Part shown: one piece after another, positions 41,625 to 51,447 of the stretch
Position numbering within the stretch: the stretch's first letter is position 1
Layout: each line of letters opens with the position of its first letter
NCBI RefSeq assembly: GCF_900604335.1
Contig: NZ_UWOD01000001.1
Span: 124,001 to 188,000 of the forward strand
Source: Intestinibacillus sp. Marseille-P6563
Lineage (GTDB): Bacteria; Bacillota; Clostridia; Oscillospirales; Butyricicoccaceae
Direction of reading: 5' to 3'
Length of the DNA: 64,000 bases
Position numbers and translations under genes: made by a program
The notes under the pieces: generated by a model
Told to the model about the DNA's origin: nothing
Seen by the model: the letters and a program-made list of their open reading frames with translations, nothing else
The model's database searches: none

Positions 41625-43682
41625 TTAGTTAAACGTGTAGGTGCCGGATGTCTTGTTGCCGTCAATATAAACGTCCAACATCTGATCACCCTTCGGTCCG
41701 GTCACCTGAATGACCTGCGAGCCTCCACCCGGCAATGTCTTATCTGCCAGCTTTTCGTTGCCCAGATAGATGACTACATGGCAGGATTCGCTATCGGGCA
41801 ACGTCACCGGAACTTCGGCTGTACCCGTCTGCGAGCCACTGGGCTCACTCGGCTCTTGCGTTGTGCCGCTGTTGCCACCTTCGTTGCTGCTATCCGGCTC
41901 TGTCGTTTCTTCTGTCTTGCCCTTACTGATATACAGATTGACAGCTGTACCTTCTGCCACCTTAGTGCCTTCTTTAATCGACTGGCGGAATACTTCACCG
42001 ACCGGACGATCGCTCTCTTCGTTGTGGGTTTCACCGACCGTCAAGCCATACGATTTGAGCATGTCTTTTGCCCTATCCAGCGTCATACCGGTCACATCCG
42101 GTACCTTGACCGTTTCGGTTTCCTTGCCGCTGCTGACATAGATGGTAATCGTATCGTCCTTGGTGACCTTGGTGCCCTTGCCCGGATCCGAACGGATGAC
42201 ACGACCTTCTTCGATCTCATCGCTTGGCTCTTTTTCGATCTTATAGGCATCTTCCAGGCCATTTTGTTTGAGCAGACGTTCAACCTCACTCAGTTCCATA
42301 TCGGAGAAGTCAATGAGTTCATAGCCTTCTTCCTCTTCCTGGTCTTCCTCGGTACCGCAAACGGTCAGCACGATTTTTGTGCCCTTTGTGACCTTCTCGC
42401 CTTCCTCTGGATCCTGGCTGATGATCTGTCCTTCCTTATATTTGGGGTCATATTCGCGTTTGTCGGCTTCTGCCAGATAAAAATCGGCATACTTGCCATC
42501 TTGCTCGGCGAGTACATCGTCGATATCCAAACCAACGAAGTTGGGGACTGCAACCTTTTCGCTGCCACTTGGCATCATCAAAAAGATACCGGCAACAACT
42601 GCAATGACTGCGACAAGACCCACCACAATACCGGCAAGCGCCATCGGTGATTTGGACCTTTTCTTGCGGGGACGGCGCGGTGCATAATCATCTGCCGGCT
42701 CCTTGGAACGCGGACGTTCCTCTGCTCTGCGGTGCGGCGCGGCTGCGTGCGACATATCCGAAGACGGATGTCTTTGATAGGAAATCGCGCGTGTTTCATC
42801 CAACAAAGCGCCATCTCCACGGGTATCGTGCTGCGCATAACCAAATTGTGCGTCCGGATTCTGTTTGATCCGCTCCAAATCATTGTACAGTTCCTGCGCT
42901 GTGGCATAGCGCTTGGAAACATTGGGGCACATGGCGTGCATGACGATATCATCCATGCCCTTGGGGATGTTCGGCATGATCTCACTGGGCATGAGCGGTA
43001 CCGAATTGATATGCTGCATGACGATTGCAACAGCAGAATCTCCCTCAAAGGGCAGCTTGCCAGTCAACATTTCGTACATGACAACACCCAGCGAATAAAT
43101 GTCGGCCCGGGCATCGATGGGAGACCCCTTGGCCTGTTCAGGTGCAATATAGTGTACCGAGCCAATGGCCTCCTGCATCACACGGGTTTCCTGATTGCTT
43201 TCCAAGCGAGCAATACCAAAGTCGGTGACCTTTGCAGTACCGTCTCGCAGCAACATGATATTATGCGGCTTGATGTCCTGATGGATGATGCCCCGGCTAT
43301 GTGCATGCTCCAGAGCACGCGCAATCTGCTGCGCAAAGAATACGGTTTCCTGCCAGGATAAATGTCCCTTCTTTTGCAGGTATTCCTTCAAAGAAATACC
43401 GTCAATGAGCTCCATTACGATGTAATCCAGCCCATCCGAGTGCACAACATCATAAATGGCAACGATATTGTTATGCGAAAGCTTGGCAACCGCCTGCGAT
43501 TCATTGTAGAAACGGCGGCGGAACTCATCGTCTTGTGTAAACTCTTCTTTGAGCATTTTGATCGCAACATACCGGTTGAGCACCCGGCAATAGGCCTTAT
43601 ACACGATCGCCATGCCGCCGACACCGAGTACATCCAAGATCTCGTAGCGGCCCCCAAGAACGGTTCCAATGTATTTATCCAT
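41625..43682 (-). CDS. prkC: PASTA-domain Ser/Thr protein kinase
   Basis: Membrane eukaryotic-type kinase that senses muropeptide or lipid II and controls growth, division and dormancy exit. The 685-residue protein has a kinase domain (about 10-275: GVGGMAIVYKA, VAIKML, HQDIKPHNIML, DFGIAR, APEQAKG), a basic juxtamembrane stretch, one helix (about 346-369), three PASTA repeats (about 375-445, 450-520, 523-590) and a Ser/Thr/Gly-rich linker ending in a small beta domain. Catalytic loop reads HQD rather than the usual HRD, so it resembles a non-RD kinase. It follows the phosphatase prpC by 15 nt. Confidence 0.96.
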   Translation of the reverse strand: MDKYIGTVLGGRYEILDVLGVGGMAIVYKAYCRVLNRYVAIKMLKEEFTQDDEFRRRFYNESQAVAKLSHNNIVAIYDVVHSDGLDYIVMELIDGISLKEYLQKKGHLSWQETVFFAQQIARALEHAHSRGIIHQDIKPHNIMLLRDGTAKVTDFGIARLESNQETRVMQEAIGSVHYIAPEQAKGSPIDARADIYSLGVVMYEMLTGKLPFEGDSAVAIVMQHINSVPLMPSEIMPNIPKGMDDIVMHAMCPNVSKRYATAQELYNDLERIKQNPDAQFGYAQHDTRGDGALLDETRAISYQRHPSSDMSHAAAPHRRAEERPRSKEPADDYAPRRPRKKRSKSPMALAGIVVGLVAVIAVVAGIFLMMPSGSEKVAVPNFVGLDIDDVLAEQDGKYADFYLAEADKREYDPKYKEGQIISQDPEEGEKVTKGTKIVLTVCGTEEDQEEEEGYELIDFSDMELSEVERLLKQNGLEDAYKIEKEPSDEIEEGRVIRSDPGKGTKVTKDDTITIYVSSGKETETVKVPDVTGMTLDRAKDMLKSYGLTVGETHNEESDRPVGEVFRQSIKEGTKVAEGTAVNLYISKGKTEETTEPDSSNEGGNSGTTQEPSEPSGSQTGTAEVPVTLPDSESCHVVIYLGNEKLADKTLPGGGSQVIQVTGPKGDQMLDVYIDGNKTSGTYTFN

Positions 43683-43697
43683 ACGTTCCTTCTCTCC

Positions 43698-44447
43698 TTA
43701 TTCGGCTAAAGCGCCGCGGCGATATAAAACCACGGTGATATTGTCCACGCCGCCATGCTGACAAGCGCATCCAATGAGGTCGTCGACCGCTTCCTCCAAC
43801 GAATCGGCGTTCGAAACGATCCGGGCTATTTGGTCATCTTCCACCATACCGCATAGTCCGTCCGAACAAAGCAATAAAACGTCGTCCGGCTCCAAAGTAT
43901 AACGAAACAAATCGCTGTCAACAAATGCATCGACCCCGACTGCCCGTGTGATCAAATTTTTATGAGGATGGTAACGCGATTCCTCTTTGGTGATCTTCCC
44001 CTTCCGCACCATCTCCTGCACATAGGAATGATCCTCGGTCAGTTGTTCGATAGAATCTCCATGAATTCGATAGGCGCGGCTATCACCAACATTGAGGATT
44101 TCGGCATGATCTCCCTGCACCAAAGCGCAGACCAGCGTTGTTCCCATGCCGCGAAATTCCGGCTGCTTGATGGATAATTCAAAAACAGCCTGATTGGCCG
44201 ATTGGGCTGCCACACGCAGCAAATCTTCTGCATCGGTCTGCTCCATATCGGTCCGGATGCCTTCCCGCATTTGGATGAGGAATTCATCCAACGCAAACCG
44301 ACTGGCCACATTCCCGGCATTGGCGCCGCCCATACCGTCACAAACGACCAACAGCGCAGTATCCAGTTCTTCAAACAATTCGACCGCATAGTTGTCCTGA
44401 TTGGTCGGACGGACCATGCCTTTATGAGTGTTACCACAAGCGATCAT
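43698..44447 (-). CDS. prpC: PP2C-family Ser/Thr phosphatase
   Basis: Metal-dependent phosphatase that reverses PrkC phosphorylation. The 249-residue protein has the PPM motifs VRPTNQDNYAVE (near residue 12), VVCDGMGGANAGNVASRFAL (near 34), NVGDSRAYRI (near 118), ITRAVG (near 162), LLLCSDGLCGMV (near 186) and DNITVVLYR (near 236). Its ATG overlaps the rlmN stop by 4 nt. Kinase and phosphatase are co-transcribed, as usual. Confidence 0.96.
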   Translation of the reverse strand: MIACGNTHKGMVRPTNQDNYAVELFEELDTALLVVCDGMGGANAGNVASRFALDEFLIQMREGIRTDMEQTDAEDLLRVAAQSANQAVFELSIKQPEFRGMGTTLVCALVQGDHAEILNVGDSRAYRIHGDSIEQLTEDHSYVQEMVRKGKITKEESRYHPHKNLITRAVGVDAFVDSDLFRYTLEPDDVLLLCSDGLCGMVEDDQIARIVSNADSLEEAVDDLIGCACQHGGVDNITVVLYRRGALAE

Positions 44448-45487
44448 TGTCTATCACCTTCTTCTAGGGTCCTGCGGCGCAACTGGCCGCAAGCCGCATC
44501 GATGTCTGGTCCCAAACGGCGGCGTACGGTTGCTGTCACCCCGTTTTTCTCCAAAATTTGTTGAAAACGCCGTACGGCCTCCCGCGTGGAAGGCTGTATT
44601 GGACTTTCCTTGACCGGATTGAGTGGGATCAAATTCACATGACAAGGCCGGCCGCGCAGCAAGGCTGCCAACTTTTCGGCTTGCCAGGGCCGGTCACTAA
44701 TCCCGCGGGACATCGCATATTCATAAGAGATCCGGCGTCCGGTCACATCAAAGTAATGCCGGCAGGCCTGCATCAGCCGTTCGATCGGATAACTGCGGTT
44801 GACCGGCATGATCTGTCCACGGCTTTCGTTGTCCGGCGCATGCAGAGAGATGGATAATGTGATCTGCAATTTTTCTCCTGCCAACGCTTCTATTTTATCA
44901 GCTAATCCGCTGGTTGACAAGGAGATATGGCGCTGTCCAATTTGAATCCCTTCCGGGCAAGATACCAAATGCAGGAATTTCAGAACATTCTCATAGTTAT
45001 CCAGCGGCTCTCCGGTGCCCATCAGCACAATATTGCTGATTTTCAGGCCCGAATCCTTTTCGGCAAATAAAACCTGGTCGAGAATCTCCCCGGCAGACAG
45101 ATTACGCTTGAGTCCCAGCAAACCGGAAGCGCAAAATTTGCACCCCATCCGGCAGCCGACCTGGGTGGACACGCAGATGGTGTTGCCATGTTCATAGCGC
45201 ATCAGTACGCTTTCCACGCAGTCGCCTTCGCGCATACGCCAGAGATATTTGATTGTGCCATCGATCTTGGATTGCTGCTTGCGCTCCACATGGGGCACTG
45301 TCAGTTCAAACCGTTCCGCCAACCGTTCGCGCAACGCTTTGGACTGGTCGGTCATCTCGTCAAACGAACTCACCGGGGTATGCAGCCACTTGAAAATGGG
45401 TTTGGCCCGAAAGGGCTTTTCCCCCATTTCCACCAGGGCTTGCTTGAGTTCGTCCACGCTAAGACATTTGATTTCGGTCTTGCTCAT
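44444..45487 (-). CDS. rlmN: dual-specificity rRNA/tRNA adenine C2-methyltransferase
   Basis: Radical SAM enzyme methylating C2 of A2503 in 23S rRNA and A37 of some tRNAs. The 347-residue protein has the N-terminal RNA-binding domain, the cluster motif CRMGCKFCASG (near residue 112), GTGEPLDNYENVLKFL (near 165) and the second catalytic cysteine in GPDIDAACGQL near the C-terminus. ATG 45487 (MSKTEIKC) overlaps the rsmB stop by 4 nt; longer readings run into rsmB. GAGAGCGCC precedes it. Confidence 0.95.
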   Translation of the reverse strand: MSKTEIKCLSVDELKQALVEMGEKPFRAKPIFKWLHTPVSSFDEMTDQSKALRERLAERFELTVPHVERKQQSKIDGTIKYLWRMREGDCVESVLMRYEHGNTICVSTQVGCRMGCKFCASGLLGLKRNLSAGEILDQVLFAEKDSGLKISNIVLMGTGEPLDNYENVLKFLHLVSCPEGIQIGQRHISLSTSGLADKIEALAGEKLQITLSISLHAPDNESRGQIMPVNRSYPIERLMQACRHYFDVTGRRISYEYAMSRGISDRPWQAEKLAALLRGRPCHVNLIPLNPVKESPIQPSTREAVRRFQQILEKNGVTATVRRRLGPDIDAACGQLRRRTLEEGDRQ

Positions 45488-46830
45488 GGCGCTCTCCTTA
45501 ATTTTGCAATGAAAAATCCGTCTGTCTGGTGCAGAGACGGCAATAAAGTAATCATCCCTCCGATTGCGCCGAACACCGGATGCGAAAACGGCACGAGAGA
45601 AAAATCCGGATGCTGCTGCAAAAATTGCTGCACAACCGCCCCATTTTCCTGCTCCAGCACCGTACAGGTCGAATAAACGAGCGTTCCGCCCGGTTTTACG
45701 TAACGGGACGCATTTTCCAAGATAGCCGCCTGCGTCTGCGGCAGATCGCGGATTTCCTCTTCGGTTTTGAAGCGGATTTCCGGCTTCTTTCGCAAAATAC
45801 CAAAGCCCGAACAAGGAACATCACACAAAACAAAATCTGCCCAGCCGATGAGATCGTTTTGGGGCTCTCGTCCGTCAGCCAAACGTGTCTGGATGCAGCT
45901 CAGTCCTAAGCGGCGCGCACCTTGCGCAATCTTATCCAGCTTATGTTCATAAATATCGCAGGATACCAAATTCCCGCGATCGTCCATTTTTTCAGCTATG
46001 TAAAAGCTTTTACCGCCCGGTGCCGCACAACAATCTACCACCTTGGTGCCTGGCTGCGGGTCCAAAGTATCCACGCATACGACACTGGCCGCGTCCTGCA
46101 CCGTGATGGTACCATCCAGAAACAGCGGATGAGTCGACACATCGCCGCCTGTGCAAAGCAGAATATTTTCTGCGGTTGGATGTGCGCAGACTTCCAGCCC
46201 ATCGGCCTGCAAGTGCGCTGCAACCTCCGAAGGTGTCGCCTTTCGCCGGTTGACCCGCACCGAAGATGGTGCGCTCTCATTGTTGGCCTGAGCGATCTGT
46301 CCCGCTTCCTTTTGCCCAAACTGTGCACTCAAAGCGCGGATAAACCATTCGGGCTGGCTGTATCGCAGGGCGTAATAGCTTTCTTTATCCGGGCAGTCCA
46401 GCTGAGGAAGCTTACCCGCTTCCTGGTCGCGCGCGATGGCACGCAGCACCCCGTTGGCAAACCCTACCGTCCGCTCATCGGCCCGGCAATACCGGCGAAT
46501 AATCTGCACCGTCTCGCCGACCGCCGCATGTGCAGGAATCCGGTCGAGCATGGTCAGCTGATAGACCCCCATGCGCAGTGCGTCCAGCACACGGGGCGCG
46601 ATCTTCCCCAGCCGAATCTTGGAATATTTCGATAAATAAAAATCGCACATCGAGCGATTTTGCAGCGTGCCGTAGGTCAGCCGGGCTGCCAGCGCAGCAT
46701 CCCGGCCGTTCAGGCCGGCGGCCTGTTGGAAGTGATGCAGTGCACCTTCCGACCAGGCGTCATCCTCAGCCACGGCAAATAGGGCAAATGCCGCGGTTTC
46801 GCGGGCATTTGCCGGTCTTTTTTTAATCAT
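45484..46830 (-). CDS. rsmB: 16S rRNA (cytosine-967-C5)-methyltransferase
   Basis: Methylates C967 of 16S rRNA, with an N-terminal NusB-like domain (about 1-140) and a C-terminal SAM domain of the Fmu/NOL1 family. The 448-residue protein shows VDCCAAPGGKSFYIAEKM (SAM binding, near residue 250), CDVPCSGFGILRKKPEIRF with the PC dyad (near 325), and YSTCTVLEQEN with the catalytic TC (near 375). ATG 46830 overlaps the metallopeptidase 3' end by 8 nt. The sequence ends before rlmN in a coupled ATGA. Confidence 0.95.
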   Translation of the reverse strand: MIKKRPANARETAAFALFAVAEDDAWSEGALHHFQQAAGLNGRDAALAARLTYGTLQNRSMCDFYLSKYSKIRLGKIAPRVLDALRMGVYQLTMLDRIPAHAAVGETVQIIRRYCRADERTVGFANGVLRAIARDQEAGKLPQLDCPDKESYYALRYSQPEWFIRALSAQFGQKEAGQIAQANNESAPSSVRVNRRKATPSEVAAHLQADGLEVCAHPTAENILLCTGGDVSTHPLFLDGTITVQDAASVVCVDTLDPQPGTKVVDCCAAPGGKSFYIAEKMDDRGNLVSCDIYEHKLDKIAQGARRLGLSCIQTRLADGREPQNDLIGWADFVLCDVPCSGFGILRKKPEIRFKTEEEIRDLPQTQAAILENASRYVKPGGTLVYSTCTVLEQENGAVVQQFLQQHPDFSLVPFSHPVFGAIGGMITLLPSLHQTDGFFIAKLRRAP

Positions 46831-47527
46831 CGCTCCGTCCTCGACCTCCAAACAGCAGGATCAGCCGCAACAGCTGGGCCAGCGAAACGGCCAAAGCAGC
46901 TACATACGTCATCGCAGCGGCCCACAGGGTCTTTTTCGCCATCGGACATTCATCGTCGTAAAGCAGACCGCCATCTTGAATAGCTGCCAAAGCCCGGTTG
47001 GATGCGTTGAGCTCTACCGGCAGCGTGACCAGCTGGAACAACGTCGAAAAGGCAAAAAAGGCGATGCCAACCGTAATCAGTGAACCATAGTTAAAGAGAA
47101 AACCGATCAAAATGAGCGGCAAAGCCAGGGTCGAACCCAAATTGGTCAGCGGGATAATGGCGGCGCGCAGCTTCATAGGCGCATAGCCCACCGCATATTG
47201 GACCGCATGTCCGGCCTCATGCGCCGCGACGCCGATGGATGCGACCGAGGTGGAATCATAGACACTTTGGGAAAGGCGAATCACGTTATCCCGCGGGTCA
47301 AAGTGGTCGGTCAAATGACCAGCGACCCGTTCAATGCGTACACCATTGACGCCACCAGCCCGCAATACGGCAGCGGCCGCTTGTGCGCCAGTCATCTGAC
47401 GGCGGCTGTATACATGGGAGTACTTTTCAAACGTGGATTTGACCCGGAACTGCGCCCACATCGCAAACGCGATACAAGGCAGAACCAAAATGATATAGTA
47501 ATAGTCAAAACCATAGTAATAAGGCAT
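46823..47527 (-). CDS. YugP-family zinc metallopeptidase
   Basis: Membrane zinc-peptidase-like protein of 234 residues. It has an N-terminal helix (about 8-26), the HExxH-type motif in GVAAHEAGHAVQYAVGY (near residue 102) and two to three further hydrophobic segments (near 125, 150 and 205). The YugP family (also called DUF1751-like zinc-dependent peptidases) is widespread in Firmicutes; targets are unknown. It lies between fmt and rsmB in the translation-linked run, an arrangement seen in many Clostridia. Confidence 0.88.
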   Translation of the reverse strand: MPYYYGFDYYYIILVLPCIAFAMWAQFRVKSTFEKYSHVYSRRQMTGAQAAAAVLRAGGVNGVRIERVAGHLTDHFDPRDNVIRLSQSVYDSTSVASIGVAAHEAGHAVQYAVGYAPMKLRAAIIPLTNLGSTLALPLILIGFLFNYGSLITVGIAFFAFSTLFQLVTLPVELNASNRALAAIQDGGLLYDDECPMAKKTLWAAAMTYVAALAVSLAQLLRLILLFGGRGRSDD

Positions 47528-47561
47528 AAGAACAACCTACTTTCTTCAAAATATTGTTGTG

Positions 47562-48485
47562 TTACACCCCTAAAACTGTCCCTATTTCGATCGCATGTCC
47601 CCGCAAATAGTCTTGCGCACGCATCCGCTTACCGCCGACCATCTGAATTTCGGTCAGGCGTAGCGCCCCTTCGCCGCACGCAACGAGCAATCCCTTTTTG
47701 GCGTCCGCTTCCAGCACTTCACCGGGGCGGCCCTTTGCCGATTCCATCTCGGCTGCAAATACCTTCATTCGTGCGCCGCTGAGCTCGGTCAACGCGACCG
47801 GCCACGGATTCAGGCCACGAATCAGGCAATCGATCTCACGCTCCGACTTCGACCAGTCGATGCGCGCCATATCTTTATCCAGCATGGACGCATAGCAGGC
47901 TGCACTTTCCTCCTGCGGCTGCGGTGTGATCTGATCGAGCTGCTCGATCGTATCGTGCAGCAAGTCTGCGCCCGCCTGTGCCAGCCGGTCAAACAACTCC
48001 CCGGCCGTTTCGCGCGCACCGATCTCGGTGCGATAGGTCAGCAGCATATCACCGGTATCCAGCCCCTGCGCCATCTGCATCGTGGTAACGCCGGCATACT
48101 TATCGCCTGCGATGACCGACCACTGGATGGGCGCCGCCCCTCGCCAGCGTGGCAGGAGCGAACCATGCACATTGATGCACCCATGCGGCGGAAAATCCAG
48201 CACATACGCGGGCAAAATCTTGCCATACGCCACAACAACAATGAGTTCCGGCTGCGTCTGCTCGAGCAAGTCGGCAATCGCCCCGTCTTTTAGGGTCTGC
48301 GGCTGATGAACCGGTAGGCCATGTTCCTGCGCGAGCACCTTGATCGGCGGCGGGGTGAGTTTCATTTTGCGGCCCTGCGGCTTATCCGGTTGGGTCAAAA
48401 CGCCGACAATCTCGTGGCCATCGTCTATGAGACGGGCCAAACTCGGCACCGCGAAATCGGGCGTGCCCATGAATAGGATTCTCAT
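47562..48485 (-). CDS. fmt: methionyl-tRNA formyltransferase
   Basis: Formylates initiator Met-tRNA using 10-formyl-THF. The 307-residue protein starts MRILFMGTPDFAVPSL and shows the catalytic region CINVHGSLLPRWRGAAPIQWSV (near residues 107-128) and the Asp of GLDTGDMLL (near 142). ATG 48485 overlaps the def stop by 4 nt; the extra upstream codons lie within def. def-fmt coupling is the usual bacterial arrangement. Confidence 0.96.
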   Translation of the reverse strand: MRILFMGTPDFAVPSLARLIDDGHEIVGVLTQPDKPQGRKMKLTPPPIKVLAQEHGLPVHQPQTLKDGAIADLLEQTQPELIVVVAYGKILPAYVLDFPPHGCINVHGSLLPRWRGAAPIQWSVIAGDKYAGVTTMQMAQGLDTGDMLLTYRTEIGARETAGELFDRLAQAGADLLHDTIEQLDQITPQPQEESAACYASMLDKDMARIDWSKSEREIDCLIRGLNPWPVALTELSGARMKVFAAEMESAKGRPGEVLEADAKKGLLVACGEGALRLTEIQMVGGKRMRAQDYLRGHAIEIGTVLGV

Positions 48486-48964
48486 TCCTCGTTCACCTGC
48501 TCCATATCCACGTATTCGGTCACCTTTTCGGTGAACAGATGGCCGTCCAAATGCTCGGTCTCGTGACAGAAGCACTGTGCGACAATGCCCTCACCCTCGC
48601 GCTCAAACCAGTTGCCAAACCGGTCCTGTGCGCGGATCTTTGCCCAGGTCGGCCGGTCCACATAGCCGTATTTGCCCGGCACAGACAGACAGCCTTCGAC
48701 CGTAGGCTCCAGTTCATTCATTTCAATGACTTCGGGGTTGACCAGCTCGATCATTTCTTCGGGGTCCTGGTTGATGTCCAACAGAACGACCACCCGACGC
48801 AAAACACCTACTTGCGGCGCTGCCAGGCCGACACCGCCCGATTCGGTCAGCGTCTGCTTCATATCGTCCAGCAAGGTGTGCAGCCGGTCGTCGAATGCCG
48901 TAACCACGCGACATTTTTTATTGAGCATTTCATCCCCTTGGGTTAGTATGTTTCGAATCGCCAT
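48482..48964 (-). CDS. def: peptide deformylase
   Basis: Iron/zinc hydrolase that removes the N-formyl group from new proteins. The 160-residue protein has all three motifs: GVGLAAPQVG (near residue 44), EGCLSVPG (near 89) and QCFCHETEHLDGHLF (near 130). The last is HETEHLDG where HExDH is more usual; the metal ligands Cys91 and both His are kept. Coupled to fmt downstream and 18 nt after priA. Confidence 0.95.
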   Translation of the reverse strand: MAIRNILTQGDEMLNKKCRVVTAFDDRLHTLLDDMKQTLTESGGVGLAAPQVGVLRRVVVLLDINQDPEEMIELVNPEVIEMNELEPTVEGCLSVPGKYGYVDRPTWAKIRAQDRFGNWFEREGEGIVAQCFCHETEHLDGHLFTEKVTEYVDMEQVNEE

Positions 48965-48982
48965 GTTTCATGACTCCCTTTT

Positions 48983-51442
48983 TTACATAGTGTCCGGATT
49001 TAAGTTGGCAAATAGATGCACGCCCCGGTTGCGCCGGTCGGCGGCAAATTCTCGCATGACGCCAGCAATCAACTGCCGGCGCCGCTTGTTGTCCGGACAG
49101 CGAATCGTCAAATGATACCGATAGCGTCCGGCTATGCGTACGATGCTGGCCGCTGCGGGGCCAAGCACCGGATATTTAAAATCAGCAAACTGCCCTTCCA
49201 TCAGGCCAGCCAGCCGGGTCTTGAGCCGCAGCAGCGCAGCGAGCACATCCTGTTCTTGTTCCCCGCTGGCTGACAGCAGCAGCAGTTCCCGGATGGGCGG
49301 ACATTGCATCGCCCGACGACTTTCCAGTTCCTGCTCATAGAAGGCTGCATAATCCTGCCGGGCCGCGGTCAGAATGACCGGATGCTCCGGGCTGAAGGTC
49401 TGGATAATCGCCCGCCCCTGCGCTTCGCGCCGTCCGGCACGGCCTACGACCTGGGTAATCAGCGAAAACGTGCGTTCCCGCGCGCGAAAGTCCTGCGCAT
49501 ACAGCGACTGATCGGCATCCAGAACCCCGACCAGGGTCACCCGTTCAAAATCCAACCCTTTGGTTACCATCTGGGTACCCAGCAGGATATCGGCCTGCCC
49601 TTCCCCAAAGGTTTGCAAAAGCTGGGTGTGGGCATTCTTGGTGGATGTCGTATCGGCATCCATACGCAAAACACGTGCCTCTGGAAACAACTCGTGCAGT
49701 TCTTGCTCCACCCGCTGGGTTCCTGGGTTTTCCAAAAACAGATGGGCGCTGCCGCAGGAAGGACAAAATTCCTGAACTTTGATTGATGCGCCGCAATAGT
49801 GACACATCGCCCGGCCATTGACCGAATGATACGTCATGGTCGTCGAGCACGAAGGACACTCCGGCACCCAACCGCACATCGTACAACCGATCACCCGGCT
49901 GTTGCCGCGGCGATTGAGGAACAAAATGGTTTGCTCCCCTTGCGCCAGATTGTGGGCAATCTCCTCCCGCAGGATGGGACCGATGGAACCGGTCAGCCCT
50001 TTGCGTGACAGACCGCGCATGTCGGCGATGGTCACCTGCGGCAAACCGCCACTACCGAAACGCTCAGGCAAGTGAAACAGAGCATACCGCCCTTGCTGTG
50101 CATAATAATAGCTTTCGACCGAAGGGGTAGCGGAACCGAGCAGCAACAGCGCCCCTTGCTGGTGCGCGATAAAACGCGCCACATCGCGTGCATGATACCG
50201 CGGAGACTGGTCGGATTGATACGCGCCGTCCTGTTCCTCGTCAATGACGAGAAGCCCAAGATTTTTGACCGGGGCAAACACCGCCGAACGAGTGCCAATC
50301 ACTACCCGCGCCGCGCCGGCACGGATTTTTTTCCAGCTGTCGTACCGCTCTCCGGCGCTGAGCGCCGAGTGCAGCACAGTCACTTCCCCGCCGAATCGTT
50401 GGGCAAATACCCGGATAAACTGCGGGGTCAATCCGATCTCCGGCACCAGCACAATGGCTGATTGGCCCTCTGCCAGCACATCATCGATCAGGTTTAAATA
50501 AATCTGCGTCTTACCGCTGCCCGTAACGCCGTGCAGCAAAGCGACCGAAGACTGCGATTGCATCAGCTGCGCGCGCAAGCCCTCATAGACCTGCTGCTGC
50601 GCTACGGTCAAAGACTTGGGCGGCTCCAGGGAAACATCCGAATAATCGGGTACACGCATTCGCTCCTCGGCAAAGGTCTCCAAAATACTGTTTTTGACCA
50701 TGGTACGCAAAATACCGTCCGAGACGCCGGTCATATATTGCAGTTCCTGCTTGCTCATTGCCTGTCCGTCGGCCAAGCAGGCAATCACATCCTGTCGCAC
50801 CGCGCTGCGCCGTGCTCGTGTTTCACGTGCCAGCGCTTCCTGCGGGTCCAGCGCCAAGTGGTACATCTGCTCGGTTTTATCCTGCGTCCGCTGTGTGATT
50901 TTGCTGTCATATACCAGTATGCCGCGGCGGCACAACGCATCCAGCTGACCTGCCGGTGTGCGCCCACCCAAAAGCTGCCGGATTTCGTCCAACGTCCGGC
51001 TCGGCTGTTCCTCAAAGGCAGCCAGCAGCCGGCCAAACCCTTCTGCCTTGAGCGCTTCCAGCGCATTTGCGTCCTCCACGCACAGTGTGTAGGTATCGTT
51101 TCGCTTGAGCCACAAGCCTGTGGGCAGGATGACGCGGATACAGTCATAAAATGTGCAATACAGGCGTTCCCGCATCCATACGGCCAGTCGAATCTGCGCC
51201 GCGCTGAGTACCGGTTCGTCATCGAGCACGGCATCTACGGCTTTCAGTCTTTCCCGGGACGCATCGTCCCGAAACGCCAGGATGATGCCTTCGGCCCGTT
51301 TGCTGGCCCGCCCGAACGGTACCAGCACCCGGCAGCCAACTTGCGCGCCTTCCTGCAAGGCAGCAGGCAAAATATAGGTATATAATTTATCGATCGCGAA
51401 TGTCGCCGCATCCACGGCAACCGCGCAAATCCGATCGGGCAT
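48983..51442 (-). CDS. priA: primosomal helicase PriA
   Basis: Superfamily 2 helicase that restarts stalled replication forks by loading DnaB. The 819-residue protein has the N-terminal DNA-binding domain (1-110), a winged helix (about 200-260), Walker A HGVTGSGKTQIYLN (near residue 305), DEEQ-type box VIDEEQDGAYQSDQ (near 395), GSATPSVESYY (near 435) and the zinc-binding insertion with CTMCGWVPECPSCS and CHYCG...CPSCGS (near 525-570). It starts 5 nt after coaBC stops. priA-def-fmt order is typical for Firmicutes. Confidence 0.96.
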   Translation of the reverse strand: MPDRICAVAVDAATFAIDKLYTYILPAALQEGAQVGCRVLVPFGRASKRAEGIILAFRDDASRERLKAVDAVLDDEPVLSAAQIRLAVWMRERLYCTFYDCIRVILPTGLWLKRNDTYTLCVEDANALEALKAEGFGRLLAAFEEQPSRTLDEIRQLLGGRTPAGQLDALCRRGILVYDSKITQRTQDKTEQMYHLALDPQEALARETRARRSAVRQDVIACLADGQAMSKQELQYMTGVSDGILRTMVKNSILETFAEERMRVPDYSDVSLEPPKSLTVAQQQVYEGLRAQLMQSQSSVALLHGVTGSGKTQIYLNLIDDVLAEGQSAIVLVPEIGLTPQFIRVFAQRFGGEVTVLHSALSAGERYDSWKKIRAGAARVVIGTRSAVFAPVKNLGLLVIDEEQDGAYQSDQSPRYHARDVARFIAHQQGALLLLGSATPSVESYYYAQQGRYALFHLPERFGSGGLPQVTIADMRGLSRKGLTGSIGPILREEIAHNLAQGEQTILFLNRRGNSRVIGCTMCGWVPECPSCSTTMTYHSVNGRAMCHYCGASIKVQEFCPSCGSAHLFLENPGTQRVEQELHELFPEARVLRMDADTTSTKNAHTQLLQTFGEGQADILLGTQMVTKGLDFERVTLVGVLDADQSLYAQDFRARERTFSLITQVVGRAGRREAQGRAIIQTFSPEHPVILTAARQDYAAFYEQELESRRAMQCPPIRELLLLSASGEQEQDVLAALLRLKTRLAGLMEGQFADFKYPVLGPAAASIVRIAGRYRYHLTIRCPDNKRRRQLIAGVMREFAADRRNRGVHLFANLNPDTM

Positions 51443-51447
51443 GAAAA